The notes beneath the pieces are model-generated. The model was not told the DNA's origin. It did no database searches and was given only the letters and a program-made list of their open reading frames with translations. Shown here one piece after another: positions 24,780-35,215 of a stretch of 64,000 nucleotides of DNA (within the stretch, counting starts at the first letter, position 1; each line of letters begins with the position of its first letter). This stretch comes from Hirundichthys speculiger (lineage: Eukaryota; Chordata; Actinopteri; Beloniformes; Exocoetidae), in assembly GCA_018398805.1 (NCBI GenBank), contig JAGFBZ010002349.1, positions 62,001 through 126,000 on the forward strand, written 5' to 3'. The translations under genes and the position numbers were made by a program.

Positions 24780-25310
24780 CACTAAGTACCCCTGTGTTTC
24801 AACAAAATTCATCTTTAGCAGCAATAAGTTGAAATAGTGGTCTCCTCACATGGTTGTGGAGGAATGTTGGACAGTTCTTCTTTACAATGAGATTTTTGGA
24901 TAGAAAGCCTTAGCTGTCAGACATGTTTGAGTTCATGGTCCACTCACGTACTGCAAAGAGACCTAACAGTCCTAAAAAACAGTCCTAATCACCCCTGTGT
25001 AACCGTGCTTAACAGTGGGTATGAGATGTTTCTGGTACTGGGCATTAAGGCCAAACATTTATCCCATCTGTCTACAGGACATTGTTCCGGTTTTTGAGAA
25101 CGTCGGTCAATCTTCCATTTTTTTTTTTTTTTAGACAGACTGGTTTTCCTCCTGACAACCCTTCCAAACAAACTGTACTTGTTCCGTCTTCTGATTGTGG
25201 TGTCACGCACTTTAACATCCCCGTCCCCAGTTCCTGACAAAGCAAGGATAGAGATGTCAGGCCACATCCCGTCCACTGAGAGAAGGGGACAGAGACAATT
25301 AGACTTCAAG
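24780..25310 (-). pseudogene. Tc1/mariner transposase relic
   Basis: Minus-strand frame includes VKVRDTTIRRRNKYSLFGRV followed by VRRKTSLSKKKKKWK, matching the second HTH/linker of Tc1 transposases. A T-run at 25120-25133 encodes the lysine run and marks decay. Shifted frames further on give LNAQYQKHLIPTVKHG (about 25050-25000), the region before the catalytic centre. 24780-24900 may be its C-terminal end. No termini recognised. Confidence 0.6.
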
Positions 25311-26073
25311 CCACGAGCCCTTTAGCCCACTGCGTCTCTGCCTTCCTCTCCATCCGTCTTCTTCTCTTGTCTCTACTTCCATCCCTCTGCCCTGCAGTGA
25401 GCATCCCCACAGCTATCCAATATCAGCACTTGATTCTCCTCAGTTCCCGAAAGCTTCCCTGAGGCCGATCGAGTGTCACTTCCTAGACCACGAAGGGAAT
25501 GAATACGCTGCCGACATTACAAGGTCACAGAGCTCGGGTCCATCACAGGAAACCTTAAACCTTCAGTTCCTCCCCTCCACACCCAAAATGCTCCATGAGC
25601 TTTGGAGCCAACATCACAAAATGGCTACTCTTTTTTTTTCTCTTAAAATAATACATTTCCTTTTAAGTTTAAACATGTGATATGTTTTCTATGTTCTATC
25701 GTGAGGAAATTATTGCATTGCACTTTGTATATTTATCAATTTGACTTTTTTTATTCATATTTTGTGCTCTGACGATTGAAAACAGGATAGAAAAACGATG
25801 AAACTAAAACCAATCTATCTTGCTGATAGTATCTTCAAAGCAAGTCTTTCCTTTCCTCTAATTTTTACATCCAACCAGAGATAATTGTTGCTTTGAACAG
25901 CTGTGCAGCACGTACAAACGATGATGTCATTGACATGAGTTGGCGGATACCTGATGTATCGGAAAATTAATGCTGCTATCCCGGACCTGGTATTCATGTG
26001 CGTGTCTGTGAGCCGAGACTGTTAAGCCTGATGAGCTGAATCAGAAACTGGATGTGATTCAGAATGTGAATCA
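25311..26073. other. No gene recognised
   Basis: A C/T-rich stretch (25321-25400), then unique sequence. No coding domain. Confidence 0.45.
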
Positions 26074-26081
26074 CAGACAAG

Positions 26082-27022
26082 TAGGGGTGTAACGGTCCAC
26101 AAAACTCTCGGTTCGGTACGTACCTCGGTTTTGAGGTCACGGTTCGGTTCATTTTCGGTACAGTAAGAAAACAAAATGCTAAATATAAATGTGCTAGTTG
26201 TTTATTACACACCTTTGTGCTTTTAAAACAATAAGAACATTAGCCTATACAAGCTAGAATTTTGCTCAAAAATATAAATACAATATTCTGAAATGTAGAT
26301 ATTTTGAAAAACAAAATAAAAATAATATTGGCTCAGACTTTTTCTTAAAATAAATATCCATCTGATGTGCAAAATTGAACAGTTGCAACACTGAACAGTT
26401 TCAAGTTGTTGCTCAGATTAAATAACATGAATAAGGCTCAGACTGGTTCTTTAAAAACAAATCATTTTATTTTTTCATAAAGTCCCGGTATGATTTTCTG
26501 GCTAAAATGTGGACGAGAAGGTAATTGATATCGGGGCTCAAATACTTTTATCATGTGTTTGAAGCCAGCGTTTAGGGTGATTAGGGTCTTAAATCTGCAG
26601 CTATAAAACACAACTTCGGCTCCCTGGTGAAATATAAACAGGGACAAAGAGAAGTTGATAAAACCAAAGTGGTTTGCCGACATTGTTCATCCGAGATCGG
26701 GTATGTTTCTGGCAACACGTCAAACCTGTTAACTCATTTGAAACGGCACCACCCCAGCGTGAACATCGCTACAAAAAGAGAAAGACGACCGAGTACAAAC
26801 ACAGCTTCCCACCACATTTAACACTATGTCGCGGGAGGCTTATTGCCAATGCTAGCGGCATTAGCATTAGCCACGACGTCCGCTACAACTGCTGTTTGTT
26901 GTGCTCCATGCGGTCCTCTACTTAATATGTCCGTGTGGAAACTCGTTCGGTACGCCTCCGTCCCGAACCGACCACGTCATACCGAACGGTTCAATACAAA
27001 TACATGTACCGTTACACCCCTA
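26082..27022 (+). mobile_element. Element Q (BED-bearing hAT)
   Basis: 941 bp with perfect 8-bp duplication CAGACAAG (26074-26081, 27023-27030). Ends TAGGGGTGTAACGG and CCGTTACACCCCTA form good inverted repeats; subterminal motif is CGGTTCGGTACG. It carries one BED finger on the plus strand and no catalytic domain. Confidence 0.93.
26600..26821 (+). pseudogene. BED zinc-finger frame in element Q
   Basis: Reads FGSLVKYKQGQREVDKTKVV, then CRHC, then GNTSNLLTHLKRHHPSV: an intact BED finger with CxxC and HLKRHH. It ends soon after in a basic KRERR stretch and a stop. This resembles the N-terminus of ZBED-like hAT transposases. The remainder of the protein is absent, and the element reaches its right end 200 bp later. 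Confidence 0.8.
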
Positions 27023-27359
27023 CAGACAAGAGATGATTTTTGAACTCATATCGAAAATGGATTCCAACTTGGGGAAACTACATGCACTGCTCAGGGAGAA
27101 TTGACCTGAAATTCGGCTATTTGGATTGATTTCCCTCCGAGATGAAACCAGCAAGGACTTAAGGCAGACGGAATCTCATGTCAGTCTGACCCAAAACAAT
27201 CTCTCTTATCTGAATCTGGCTCCCCGAGAGGCCTTCACTCAAGGCCGAATGTGAAGAACTCTCCAAGGTCTTATGCGCATCAGGCACATGAGACCTTCAT
27301 TCATTCACTCGAACACTTTATATTTAAAGACATAAATAAATAAAAGTGTCTCGCCTTAC
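27023..27359. other. Start of adgrb1 intron downstream of first coding exon
   Basis: Unique-looking sequence directly after the splice donor on the minus strand. It starts with the target duplication of element Q (27023-27030). No coding potential or repeat was recognised. Confidence 0.5.
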
Positions 27360-28092
27360 CGCTCATCTTCGCATCTTTCCCACTCTCTCTGACGGTTGGA
27401 AAACAGTTTTCCAGGTAAACTCCGTTGTGGTAACATCCGTCGCCGTCGACGAGCTGCGGTGGGGGATCCCAGCACAAACAAGGGGTTTGCATGATGCCAC
27501 AGGGCCTGTTGGAGGTGCTGGACGCCAAGCAGTCCTCTAGCCACTGACAGAGCATCTGGCAGGCCGCCATGCTGGGGTTGCGCTTCCCCACCACCAGGTA
27601 CTCCGTTTTGAAGTCCCCACTGTCCCGTGTGGCGGCCGCACCTGCTGGAGGAAGCCCCTTTCTCATCTGTAAAAACTGCTTCCCGGCCTCCAGGAAGGCC
27701 ACCGGGGCGGAGGAGTCGCACAGCCTCACCACCTCGTCAAAGCTCTCCATGCCCAGGTAGGTGCGCGTGGTCTCCAGGAAGGAGTCGTACTGGAAGGTGC
27801 GCAGCTGCGACGGCACGCAGCCGTCCGCGGGTTTGGTCACCTTGATGAAGACGGTGTAGCGTCGGGGGTCCGGGTTCTGCAGAGTCCAGGAACAAGGCAC
27901 GGTGGGGAACGCCGACGAAGACAGGAAGAAGCCGAAGAAACGGCTCTGGATTAACGTGGAGCAGGAGTCTGACTCGGGGCCGGAGGGGGCGCCGTGACAC
28001 CGGCTCCTCAAGAGCAGAAGGGGGGCGAAACAGAGGAGCAGCACTGGAGGAGGCCATCTCGCTGAGCCAGGGAGAAGAAATATGTTTGTCAT
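27360..28092 (-). CDS. adgrb1: First coding exon of adhesion GPCR B1 (BAI1)
   Basis: Seen: an ATG at 28092 opens 244 codons plus one base, ending at a splice donor (AGCG/GTAAGG; GT at 27359-27358), so the exon is phase 1. Residues 14-34 form a hydrophobic signal-peptide core. The mature part starts near Cys44 and carries NPDPRRYT (73-80), SFDEVVRLCD (117-126), EYLVVG (164-169), NPS (172-174) and CGIMQTPC (198-205) with regularly placed cysteines. Known: this is the conserved N-terminal cysteine-rich (CUB-like) region of the brain-specific angiogenesis inhibitor receptors, ahead of the thrombospondin repeats; EYLVVG.RNPS and CGIMQTPC fit BAI1 best. The protein is a plasma-membrane adhesion GPCR, known for synaptic roles and apoptotic-cell recognition. 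The reading frame stays open upstream of the ATG without another in-frame ATG in the 100 bases I read. Which teleost paralogue (a or b) it is cannot be decided. The rest of the receptor lies outside the window. Confidence 0.88.
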
Positions 28093-28133
28093 GATTTCCA
28101 GCTCAAAGAAATGAGTCTCCGACTGGTCTCCAG
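28093..28133 (-). other. adgrb1: Probable 5'UTR part of adgrb1 exon with upstream acceptor
   Basis: Reading the minus strand, a long T-run (plus-strand A-run at 28151-28162) is followed by CACCTGTTCGACTCAG, a good polypyrimidine-AG acceptor whose AG falls at 28135-28134. If used, the first coding exon begins at 28133 with about 41 bases of 5'UTR, and an untranslated first exon and promoter lie at higher coordinates. This is inference from splice-site consensus only; transcription starting within this exon is also possible. Confidence 0.4.
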
Positions 28134-29809
28134 CTGAGTCGAACAGGTGAAAAAAAAAAAAACAAGATGAAAAAGGGGAGGAGGGTGAGGAGGAGGAGGG
28201 TGGGGGAATCGGTTCCTCTCAAAGATCCGGTGATAGGCCCATGGCTGTGAGAGTCGACGTTGAGATTCACAAGAACCTGTGAAATGGAAAATACAAGACA
28301 GGGATTAGACTTTGTATCTGATCAGACAAAGGAAGAGGATTACACTGATTCTGTTTATCTTCACGATGAGAAATCTCTATCAGCGACTATTGTTTGTGCA
28401 GCAAGAACGAGTGCAGCGACTCCGGCGCCGGAGAACAACGGCGAGTCAAACAGGAGGTATGGGAGGAGGGAGACGGCACTTTGGTTAACTTCTCCTTCAT
28501 TATGCAGGTTCAGGTTGGTCTCCTCCCCGGAGACGACTGTTTTCATCACACGTCTGCTCCCATATTTCACCTGCCAGCACAATCATTTCTCCAATTACTA
28601 GTCTGTTAATTACAAAAACGGACACATCTGCAGCCATTCATTACCGCACTTTGTCCAGAAAAACCACAGACAGTCACGCCACGGCCAGTTTACATCCCTG
28701 ATTTATCTCTTTAGTGCCAAGTCCATTAGAGTTTTCCTTTTCAAGTGAGACCATGAATGTGGCATATTTCACTTTTGAACCATTTTCCTTTGCGAATTAT
28801 AGACTGGTATTTTCATAGCTGAACTGCTTTTAGTGATTAGCTAAATAGTTAGAAACACGGCAGGTCCACACTCCAATTTCAGATCACTTATTTAAAATTT
28901 TTGGAGGAAAGTGTCATCCACGGTTAATGTTGAAAGCAAAAGTACAATGTTAAGGGCAACAAAAAATATCATTAAAGCAAATTGTAATGAACAATGCCAA
29001 GAAAAAGTAACTAAACCCATTGGGAATAAACATTTTTCAGTATTAATTTGCCATAAATTGTGTCACAATAATTAAGACAACTGTTGTTCAGCTAATGAAA
29101 TGAGTTGGGAAGCTTGTTTCTTTGGCTGATAAAAAGAAACTCAAACATTTGAGGTTTGTTGTTTATATGAAGCATCTGCTGATGTGAACCACGCCTCGCT
29201 AAAACTTTAGATTTTTAGATAGCTGAGATAACTGATGAAGAGCAGCTGATCTGCATGAGGCCGCACCAGGATACAAAGTCATCTAAAAATGTTTAGGCGT
29301 CCATCAGTTGACTGTTAGACATGTCTGGAAATGGAGACAGTTCTCTTCCTAGAAACAGACATCTAGCAAAGATTACTCCAAAGACACTACCCAGAATCCT
29401 CTAGGGGGTAGAGAAGAACCCCAAAGTAACAGCTGAAGGCTTTTAGACATCACTGGAACTGGAAGAACCTCTGCTGATGATGTCATACAAACGTTACTAG
29501 GCAGGATGTCCATGGAAGGACACCACAGAGGAGACGGCTGCTCTCCTCTGGATCTTACAAAACAGTCCCACAACACGACTAAGAATATGTTTTATGGTGA
29601 AACAGAAGCAGATATCAAAACTTCATCCACCAGTGATTTGCATTTGCTTTGCTGCCTCAGGGCCTGCAGGACTTGCTATCACGATGGGGAAATTAAATTC
29701 CAAAGTTTAGCAAACCTCCTCCAGGACAATGTCTCAGCTGAAGCTGAGTAAAAGTTTTGTGGTGCTACAGGACAACGAGTCTAAACATTGAAGTAAATCC
29801 ATGACAGAA
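28134..29809. other. Upstream intron or promoter region of adgrb1, no gene recognised
   Basis: Low repeat content over about 1.6 kb. 28480-28620 has homeodomain-type TAATTAC/TTAATTAC sites (e.g. CCAATTACTAGTCTGTTAATTAC near 28590) and could be conserved regulatory DNA. Confidence 0.4.
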
Positions 29810-30891
29810 TAGGGATGCACGATAACTGTTTTTTAAAACCGATACCGATACCGATAACACACACATATACCTAAGATCATTACATCAATACTATGAACAA
29901 AATCAAAAATAGTTTGGACTTTTTAAATGAACAGATATTTATTTTTTCCAATGAAAAACTATTGTCAAGCCTCTCCAACATTTTCATAAAGCTATCAAAC
30001 AAACCTATTTGATATCTCACATTAACTTAAATAAGGTTCATTACTGACTGATATAAAAAATAAAGGCTCCTTGAACTGATGGAAATACATGCATCAGAAT
30101 TACAAACTGAAAAAGATTAACATTTAAAGGATTTTGACTTGTGGTTCCATTTAAATTAATACCTTTAATTAAAGTAAATGAGGTTCAGTAGTTTTTATTT
30201 TTTAATCTCATAGAAGCTTTAGAGGAGAGGAATGAGGGAGAAGAGAGACTGCTGCTGGCTTGCGCACGTTAGCATTAGCTTCCATTAGCTCACATTAGCG
30301 TGATTTCAAACCTCCATAGAAGCGATTGTTATGTTGTAGGTGTCTGATCAGGTTTTACGTATTAAAGTTTGTGCTTCCCTCCTCGTAGAATTCACTCGGA
30401 GGATTCGTCACAAATAACCACCAAACTATCTTCTTCTGAAACTTTAACGAAGTTCCACGCCGCCATGTTTGTTGTGATCAGCGCTGTGCTGCAGGCTGCA
30501 TTCAAGGTGTAACGTAAATTCCTCCGTTTCCTCGTTTGCTAGTCGCTCTTTCAGCCTTTTCTATTTTTTTCTTTTTTTATGTGTAACATGTGGGAAAATA
30601 CTGCGAATATCAATTAAAGTTAGCAACTACTAAAATTATGACCGAGTTAACGAGTTGTTTTCTGGCATGAGGGGGTATTCTTGATTTTCCTGATTGAGTA
30701 ATCGTTTTTCTGATTATGCCGACGTCACTTGAACATAACATTCACTGCTGGTCATTCAAGGCTCAGAGGGAGCGAGACACTGCTTTGTTGACAGAAATAT
30801 AAATGTTATCGGGGCTATTCGTCGTGATATCGGACTTATCGGGATGACGTCATAATTTCCTGTTATCGGTCCGATAGTTATCAGGCACACC
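29810..30891 (+). mobile_element. hAT family A copy A6
   Basis: Left end TAGGGATGCACGATAAC is intact. The right end is diverged (GATAGTTATCAGGCACACCTG) and no convincing 8-bp duplication is visible. The middle matches the reference, including the antisense BED relic near 30320-30466. Confidence 0.85.
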
Positions 30892-31080
30892 TGCATCCTA
30901 CAAATGCGTCCAAGCTGAAATTCTTGATGGTCCTGAATTCCTTCTGAACATGGAAGCTCTGATGTAGTGATGTGGAAGCTTGTTGAGGTCATTGCTGCCA
31001 AAGGAGGGTGAACCAGCTGTCAACTCCAAGGGTTCACTTACTTTTTCCTTCAGCTGTAGGAATGTTTAATGTATGTGTTC
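30892..31080. other. Possible Tc1-type 3' end fragment
   Basis: The stretch GCTGCCAAAGGAGGGTGAAC ... CTCCAAGGGTTCACTTACTTTTTCC ... GGAATGTTTAATGTATGTG resembles the 3' ends of Tc1-type elements. A shorter similar piece is at 11553-11600 (CTCCAAGGATTCACTTTTCC). No coding left. Confidence 0.4.
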
Positions 31081-31205
31081 AAGAATGAAATTATAAAATT
31101 GTCAATTCCAAGTTTGAGAACATGATATTAGGCTTATGATCAAATGGTCTGCCATGTGCATTCACATTTTAAATCTGAACCAAGCACAGTTAATGTCGGC
31201 TAAAC

Positions 31206-32878
31206 CAGTGCTAGGCGGTATGACCAAAAACTTATATCATGGTATTTTTCAAAATTATTTCAGTTTCACGGTATTTTACGGTATTTTTTTTTAAGGCACA
31301 ACTGGGTGTTTACCACATTTTCTAATCATTTAAAGAGGAATTGCTGCAGTAAATTGTCTTAGAATGACCTATTTTACTGTCATGAGGAGTGAATATTGTA
31401 GAAAAACATTCATATCTACACTAGTATTAATACAGGTTTGCATGGCCTCACAAAATGATACTATTTACAAAGAGGTGGCACTCGTTATTCTGATTAAGTG
31501 AAGGAATCAGAATGATGATAGTTGCAGTTAAAATACAGAACGCTTTTATTTTTCACATTCTGCAGACAACTTGAAAAAACATATTTTGTAAAAAAATCAA
31601 CATTAACTACACAATGTAAACAACTTTAGCTACGCGGCTACAACTTTAGCTCGGCAACATTTGCAGATTATTGAGGTTTGTTGGACGTCGTCTTTTTTAA
31701 ATCCACGGCTCCTCGTTCAGGAAGAAGTTCCTCAGTCTCATGTTGCCGTTCTGGAGCTTCCACTTCGGGACTTTCGCTGTTAGCATCCATCACCGTTTAA
31801 CCAGAAACTAGTAGCGTGTTGCGCCTCCAGTGCAACTGCAAAACAGTCCCCTGTGAAACAATGTTCTGCGGCACTTAGGTTCCCAACGTGGTGTGCGCTA
31901 CAGTACATACTCACCGGTGTTACGGAATAGACCTTTTCGGGCCAGCCCCCCAGAAGTACCCCCCACCCCCCCGTCCGCCATTGCTGGGTTGTGCTACAGA
32001 GCGACACTTTCACCACCGGCTCGCAGATTAGCCAGTGTTTTTTCTCTTTCTTTTCTACAATATATATTTTTATAATGTCGAGTCGGTCGAGTGGGAATAC
32101 ATGTTCCTGTCATAAACTGTGCCAACAATGGCGTGAAAATTCAACAATGGAAGAAGAAAGTATGTGAAATACACAAGCCTTTACTGCACGAAGACTGCCT
32201 TGTTTGCAGAACAAGAAGTTAGGAAGACGTGGGTGAAAAATATCAACAGAAAGGACTTTGTTCCAAATGAATACAGCCGGGTGAGTTTTCGTTAACATTT
32301 AATCTCGTACTACTCATAGTCTCGCTGAGAGTCCCGGACGATTCTGGCCGAAAGAACAGCAGTATGAGGCTACTGTAGCCCTCGGCGCTAGCACAAGCCT
32401 ATAAATCAATGAATGAATGAATGAATTAGGAGAATGATGAAATAAATTAAATATAACATTAACACATAGCCTAATTTACCGCTAGCGTTAACGTTACAGT
32501 AGCATAATCTTTATGGCTTGTTGACGTTAGTTATAGCCAGCATTGCAGCGTTCCACAGTTTTTAGTGATTGATTATGGGAATAGATCATGCTGTTTCCAT
32601 AACCAATCATTAAAAACAGCGATAAACTACCTTCATCTGTAACTGGAGGCCACTGCCTAACATCATCAATCCAAGACATGTCTGCGTTATCAGTAACAGA
32701 TGCTCCACGCTGCTGTGTTTGGGTTAGTTGGTGGAGCACCGCACACTCCAGTTATGGCGGGACCACTAGGGGGCGCATGTCCACAATTTTTAAGTCGAAA
32801 AGGTCTATATGAGAAATTCATATCATAAGAAAAATAAACACCGGTATTCGGTATGAACCGGTAAACAGCCCAGCACCA
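31206..32878 (+). mobile_element. Element L (THAP-bearing hAT-like)
   Basis: About 1673 bp, CAGTGCTAGGCGGTATGACC to AACAGCCCAGCACCA, with an 8-bp duplication GGCTAAAC (31198-31205, 32879-32886; register uncertain by one base). Subterminal CGGTAT motifs at both ends (e.g. ACGGTATTTTACGGTATT and CGGTATTCGGTATGAACCGG). Contains a THAP-like exon fragment. Confidence 0.85.
32101..32280 (+). pseudogene. THAP-domain exon relic in element L
   Basis: First half reads VPVINCANNGVKIQQWKKKV followed by CEIHKPLLHEDC. After a frame change comes RKTWVKNINRKDFVPNEYSR, directly followed by a splice-donor-like CGG/GTGAGT at 32281. The cysteine/tryptophan spacing and the W...I.R..F.P...SR pattern match a THAP DNA-binding domain whose last part (CS.HF) would be on the next exon. 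Frameshifted, so not functional. Confidence 0.6.
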
Positions 32879-32968
32879 GGCTAAACCATATATTTGATAT
32901 GAGATACCTGATGCCCATGAATGCAATTATTTTAACATAAAACAATGTTTGGAAAACACTGTCAAAAC

Positions 32969-34088
32969 TAGGGATGCGCGCGAATAGTCGTCTAAACGAT
33001 TAAACGTCCGCCCACTTTCTAGTCGGCACCAGTAATATTAGTCGTTTAAACCAATTTGTGTTTTATTCATGTACAAGGCCGCTTAACTGTCATACAGCCG
33101 CCCGCCACTAGTCGGAGCTACAGAGCCGTCAGACAGCAGTTCTCCTCTCCACTGCAATGCTGGAGTAGACTGGAGTTTTAAAACGGTACGGTGGGAAGAT
33201 GGTCTCACAAAACCAGCGCGGTTTGGCGGTACTTTAATCTAGAAAATGAAAACAAGGTAGTATGTAGACTGTGTCAGAAACAACTGGCATACAATCACTC
33301 GACTGGAGCAATGCGCAACCACATTCAACTCAAGCATTTGGATGTTAATCTGCACGAGACGACGGCTGCTGATGCTAGCGGTGCTGATGCTAGCGGTGCT
33401 GATGCTAGCGGTGCTGATGCTAGCGGTGCTAGCCACACTCAGGCCGATTTGACATTGTTTACCCGGAGACGTGTTCTCCCGTCCAGTCTGAGAGATTTTA
33501 GATGTTTGTTTAATTTTACACTCATATTGAACTGCGCATAGAGCTTAATAATTCAGCAGCAATTTATCTTTTTTAGATGTTACATTATTCGTTAACTTTA
33601 AGTGAGTTTTTGTCGGATGTGCAGGGTTTATATTCATACTGCACGGCGCAAAATGCTGCTCGTTTCAGTTGAAATTGAATTATAATTTAGATGTTTTATT
33701 AACTTGAAAGTGAATTAAAGCAATAATTTTTGTCGGATAATCTGCAAGATTCAATGTGTCAGAGGCAATTTATTTATTTTGGTGGTTAACGTTTGACTGA
33801 GTTGCCTTCATGTTCACATTCATTCATACTGCACGGTGCAAAGTGTCTCGTACTTCAGCGGCATTTAAAATCCGACATGGTTGTTGAACATTGTGATTAA
33901 AGGCTTAAAGAACTCTTGTTACACACAATATTTTTTGGGACAATGTTTCAAATTCTGTTTCGATGTTTCAATGAATTGTGCTAAATTTTCACTGTTTTCT
34001 GAGTGTTTTCCTTTTTTTTTTAGTCGACTAGTCTTAATTAAAATTTTCGTTTAGTCGACAGGGAAATTAGTCGCCAGGAACATCCCTA
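32969..34088 (+). mobile_element. hAT family B copy 1
   Basis: 1120 bp with a perfect 8-bp duplication GTCAAAAC (32961-32968, 34089-34096). Ends are TAGGGATGCGCGCGA and GGAACATCCCTA. Subterminal motifs are AGTCGTCTAAACG on the left and GTCGACTAGTC / GTCGAC on the right. It carries one open BED-finger frame at 33182-33541 and then AT-rich non-coding DNA, with no transposase core, so it is non-autonomous. Confidence 0.92.
33182..33541 (+). pseudogene. BED zinc-finger fragment in family B copy 1
   Basis: Open frame bounded upstream by TAA (33179-33181). It reads TSAVWRYFNLENENKVVCRL, then CxxC, HSTGAMRNHIQLKHLD: a complete BED-type finger with the tryptophan, two cysteines and two histidines in place. 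It continues into a run of four ADASG repeats coded by a 15-bp tandem repeat (33370-33430) and ends at TAG. No ATG precedes the finger in frame, so it would need an upstream spliced exon or a non-AUG start. In autonomous hAT transposases this finger binds transposon ends; here the catalytic part is missing. Confidence 0.8.
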
Positions 34089-34539
34089 GTCAAAACTGAG
34101 ATCAAACTCCTTCAAGTCCTTTAACAAACAAAGTCTCCATTAAACTTCTACATTTTTGAAAAAAAAAAAAAAAAAAAATTTTTTTATAAATCACGTCAGT
34201 AACAGTGTCAGCACTCGTGGACTGGGTGGTTTTAACGCCACATCTGGCCACAGGAAAAGGAATTGTGACGCTTCTTTTCCAACAGCAGAACCTTTTCTTT
34301 CGTGAGGCTGGAACAACTTTAGAGGTGACGGCTCTCAGAAGGAACTTCGCTGCAGCAAAGTCACGATATCTCATGTGACTTTAGCACCCAGCGGTTTCTC
34401 TTCTGGCCCAGTGAGTCATCCTGTCTCATTTTATCTTCGCCTGGCTCCCATCCCATCCTATTTCACTTTGCTTCATCATGCCTCCTCCTGGCAGCTCCCT
34501 TCCTCCTCTCCATCTCACCGCAGAGAAGGCAACCAGGGA

Positions 34540-34548
34540 ACGCTACCT

Positions 34549-34579
<31 letters not shown>

Positions 34580-34890
34580 GACAGCTGACAGAAATGAACC
34601 AGGGAACGCTACCTGCCCCCCCCTGCCCCCCCCCCCCCCCCCCCCCCTGACAGCTGACAGAAATGAAATGAATAGAGCTTTAAGAGAGGATAAAGAGCCG
34701 CTCTTTATCGACAGCTCCACCTTTTCCATCTGCAGACCCCCCCTCCACCAGTCAACACCACCCCCCCCCCCTCTGATCGGCCAGCATCCACTGCTTTATT
34801 GGAGTCCTGTTCCCGCTCAGACTCCCCTCATTACCCACACACACCCCCCCCCCCCCCCCCCTGAACCCCACCCCCCCCCCACCCCCCGGT
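34540..34890. repeat. Poly-C tracts with duplicated spacer
   Basis: Runs of up to 30 C at 34551-34579, 34615-34647, 34759-34771, 34845-34861 and 34870-34886. The spacer GACAGCTGACAGAAATGAA occurs twice (34580 and 34649), each preceded by a C-run and an AGGGAACGCTACCTG copy, so the region grew by segment duplication. Confidence 0.9.
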
Positions 34891-35025
34891 CCCCGCTCGT
34901 CCTCCATCGATCTCCCTGTTTGAGGAGCTAACAGATACAGAGCAGGCGTTAACACACTTTCATCTGCCCGGCAGCTGGAGGGAATAAGACGCATCAGTGA
35001 GAGAGACATCTGAGCCGGCGCTGCT

Positions 35026-35215
35026 GGACCGAGCCGGACCGGGACCAGACGATCTGCTGGACCGAGCCGGACCGGGACCAGACGATCTGCAGAACCGAGC
35101 CGGACCGGGACCAGACGATCTGCAGAACCGAGCCGGACCGGGACCAGACGATCAGCTGGACCGAGCCGGACCGGGACCAGACGATCTGCTGGACCGAGCC
35201 GGACCGGAACCGCAA
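35026..35215. repeat. 33-bp minisatellite, about six units
   Basis: Unit GCTGGACCGAGCCGGACCGG + GACCAGACGATCT. Because 33 is a multiple of three, frames stay open through the array on both strands (DRAGPGPDDLL and complements). I regard these as repeat-driven, not genes. Confidence 0.93.

Noticed and set aside
27346..28057. Five frames overlapping the adgrb1 exon
   Set aside because: They are shadow frames of the GC-rich exon; only the minus-strand frame from 28092 gives BAI-family sequence.
34375..34931. Proline- or glycine-rich open frames
   Set aside because: They are translations of C-runs on both strands and have no domain.
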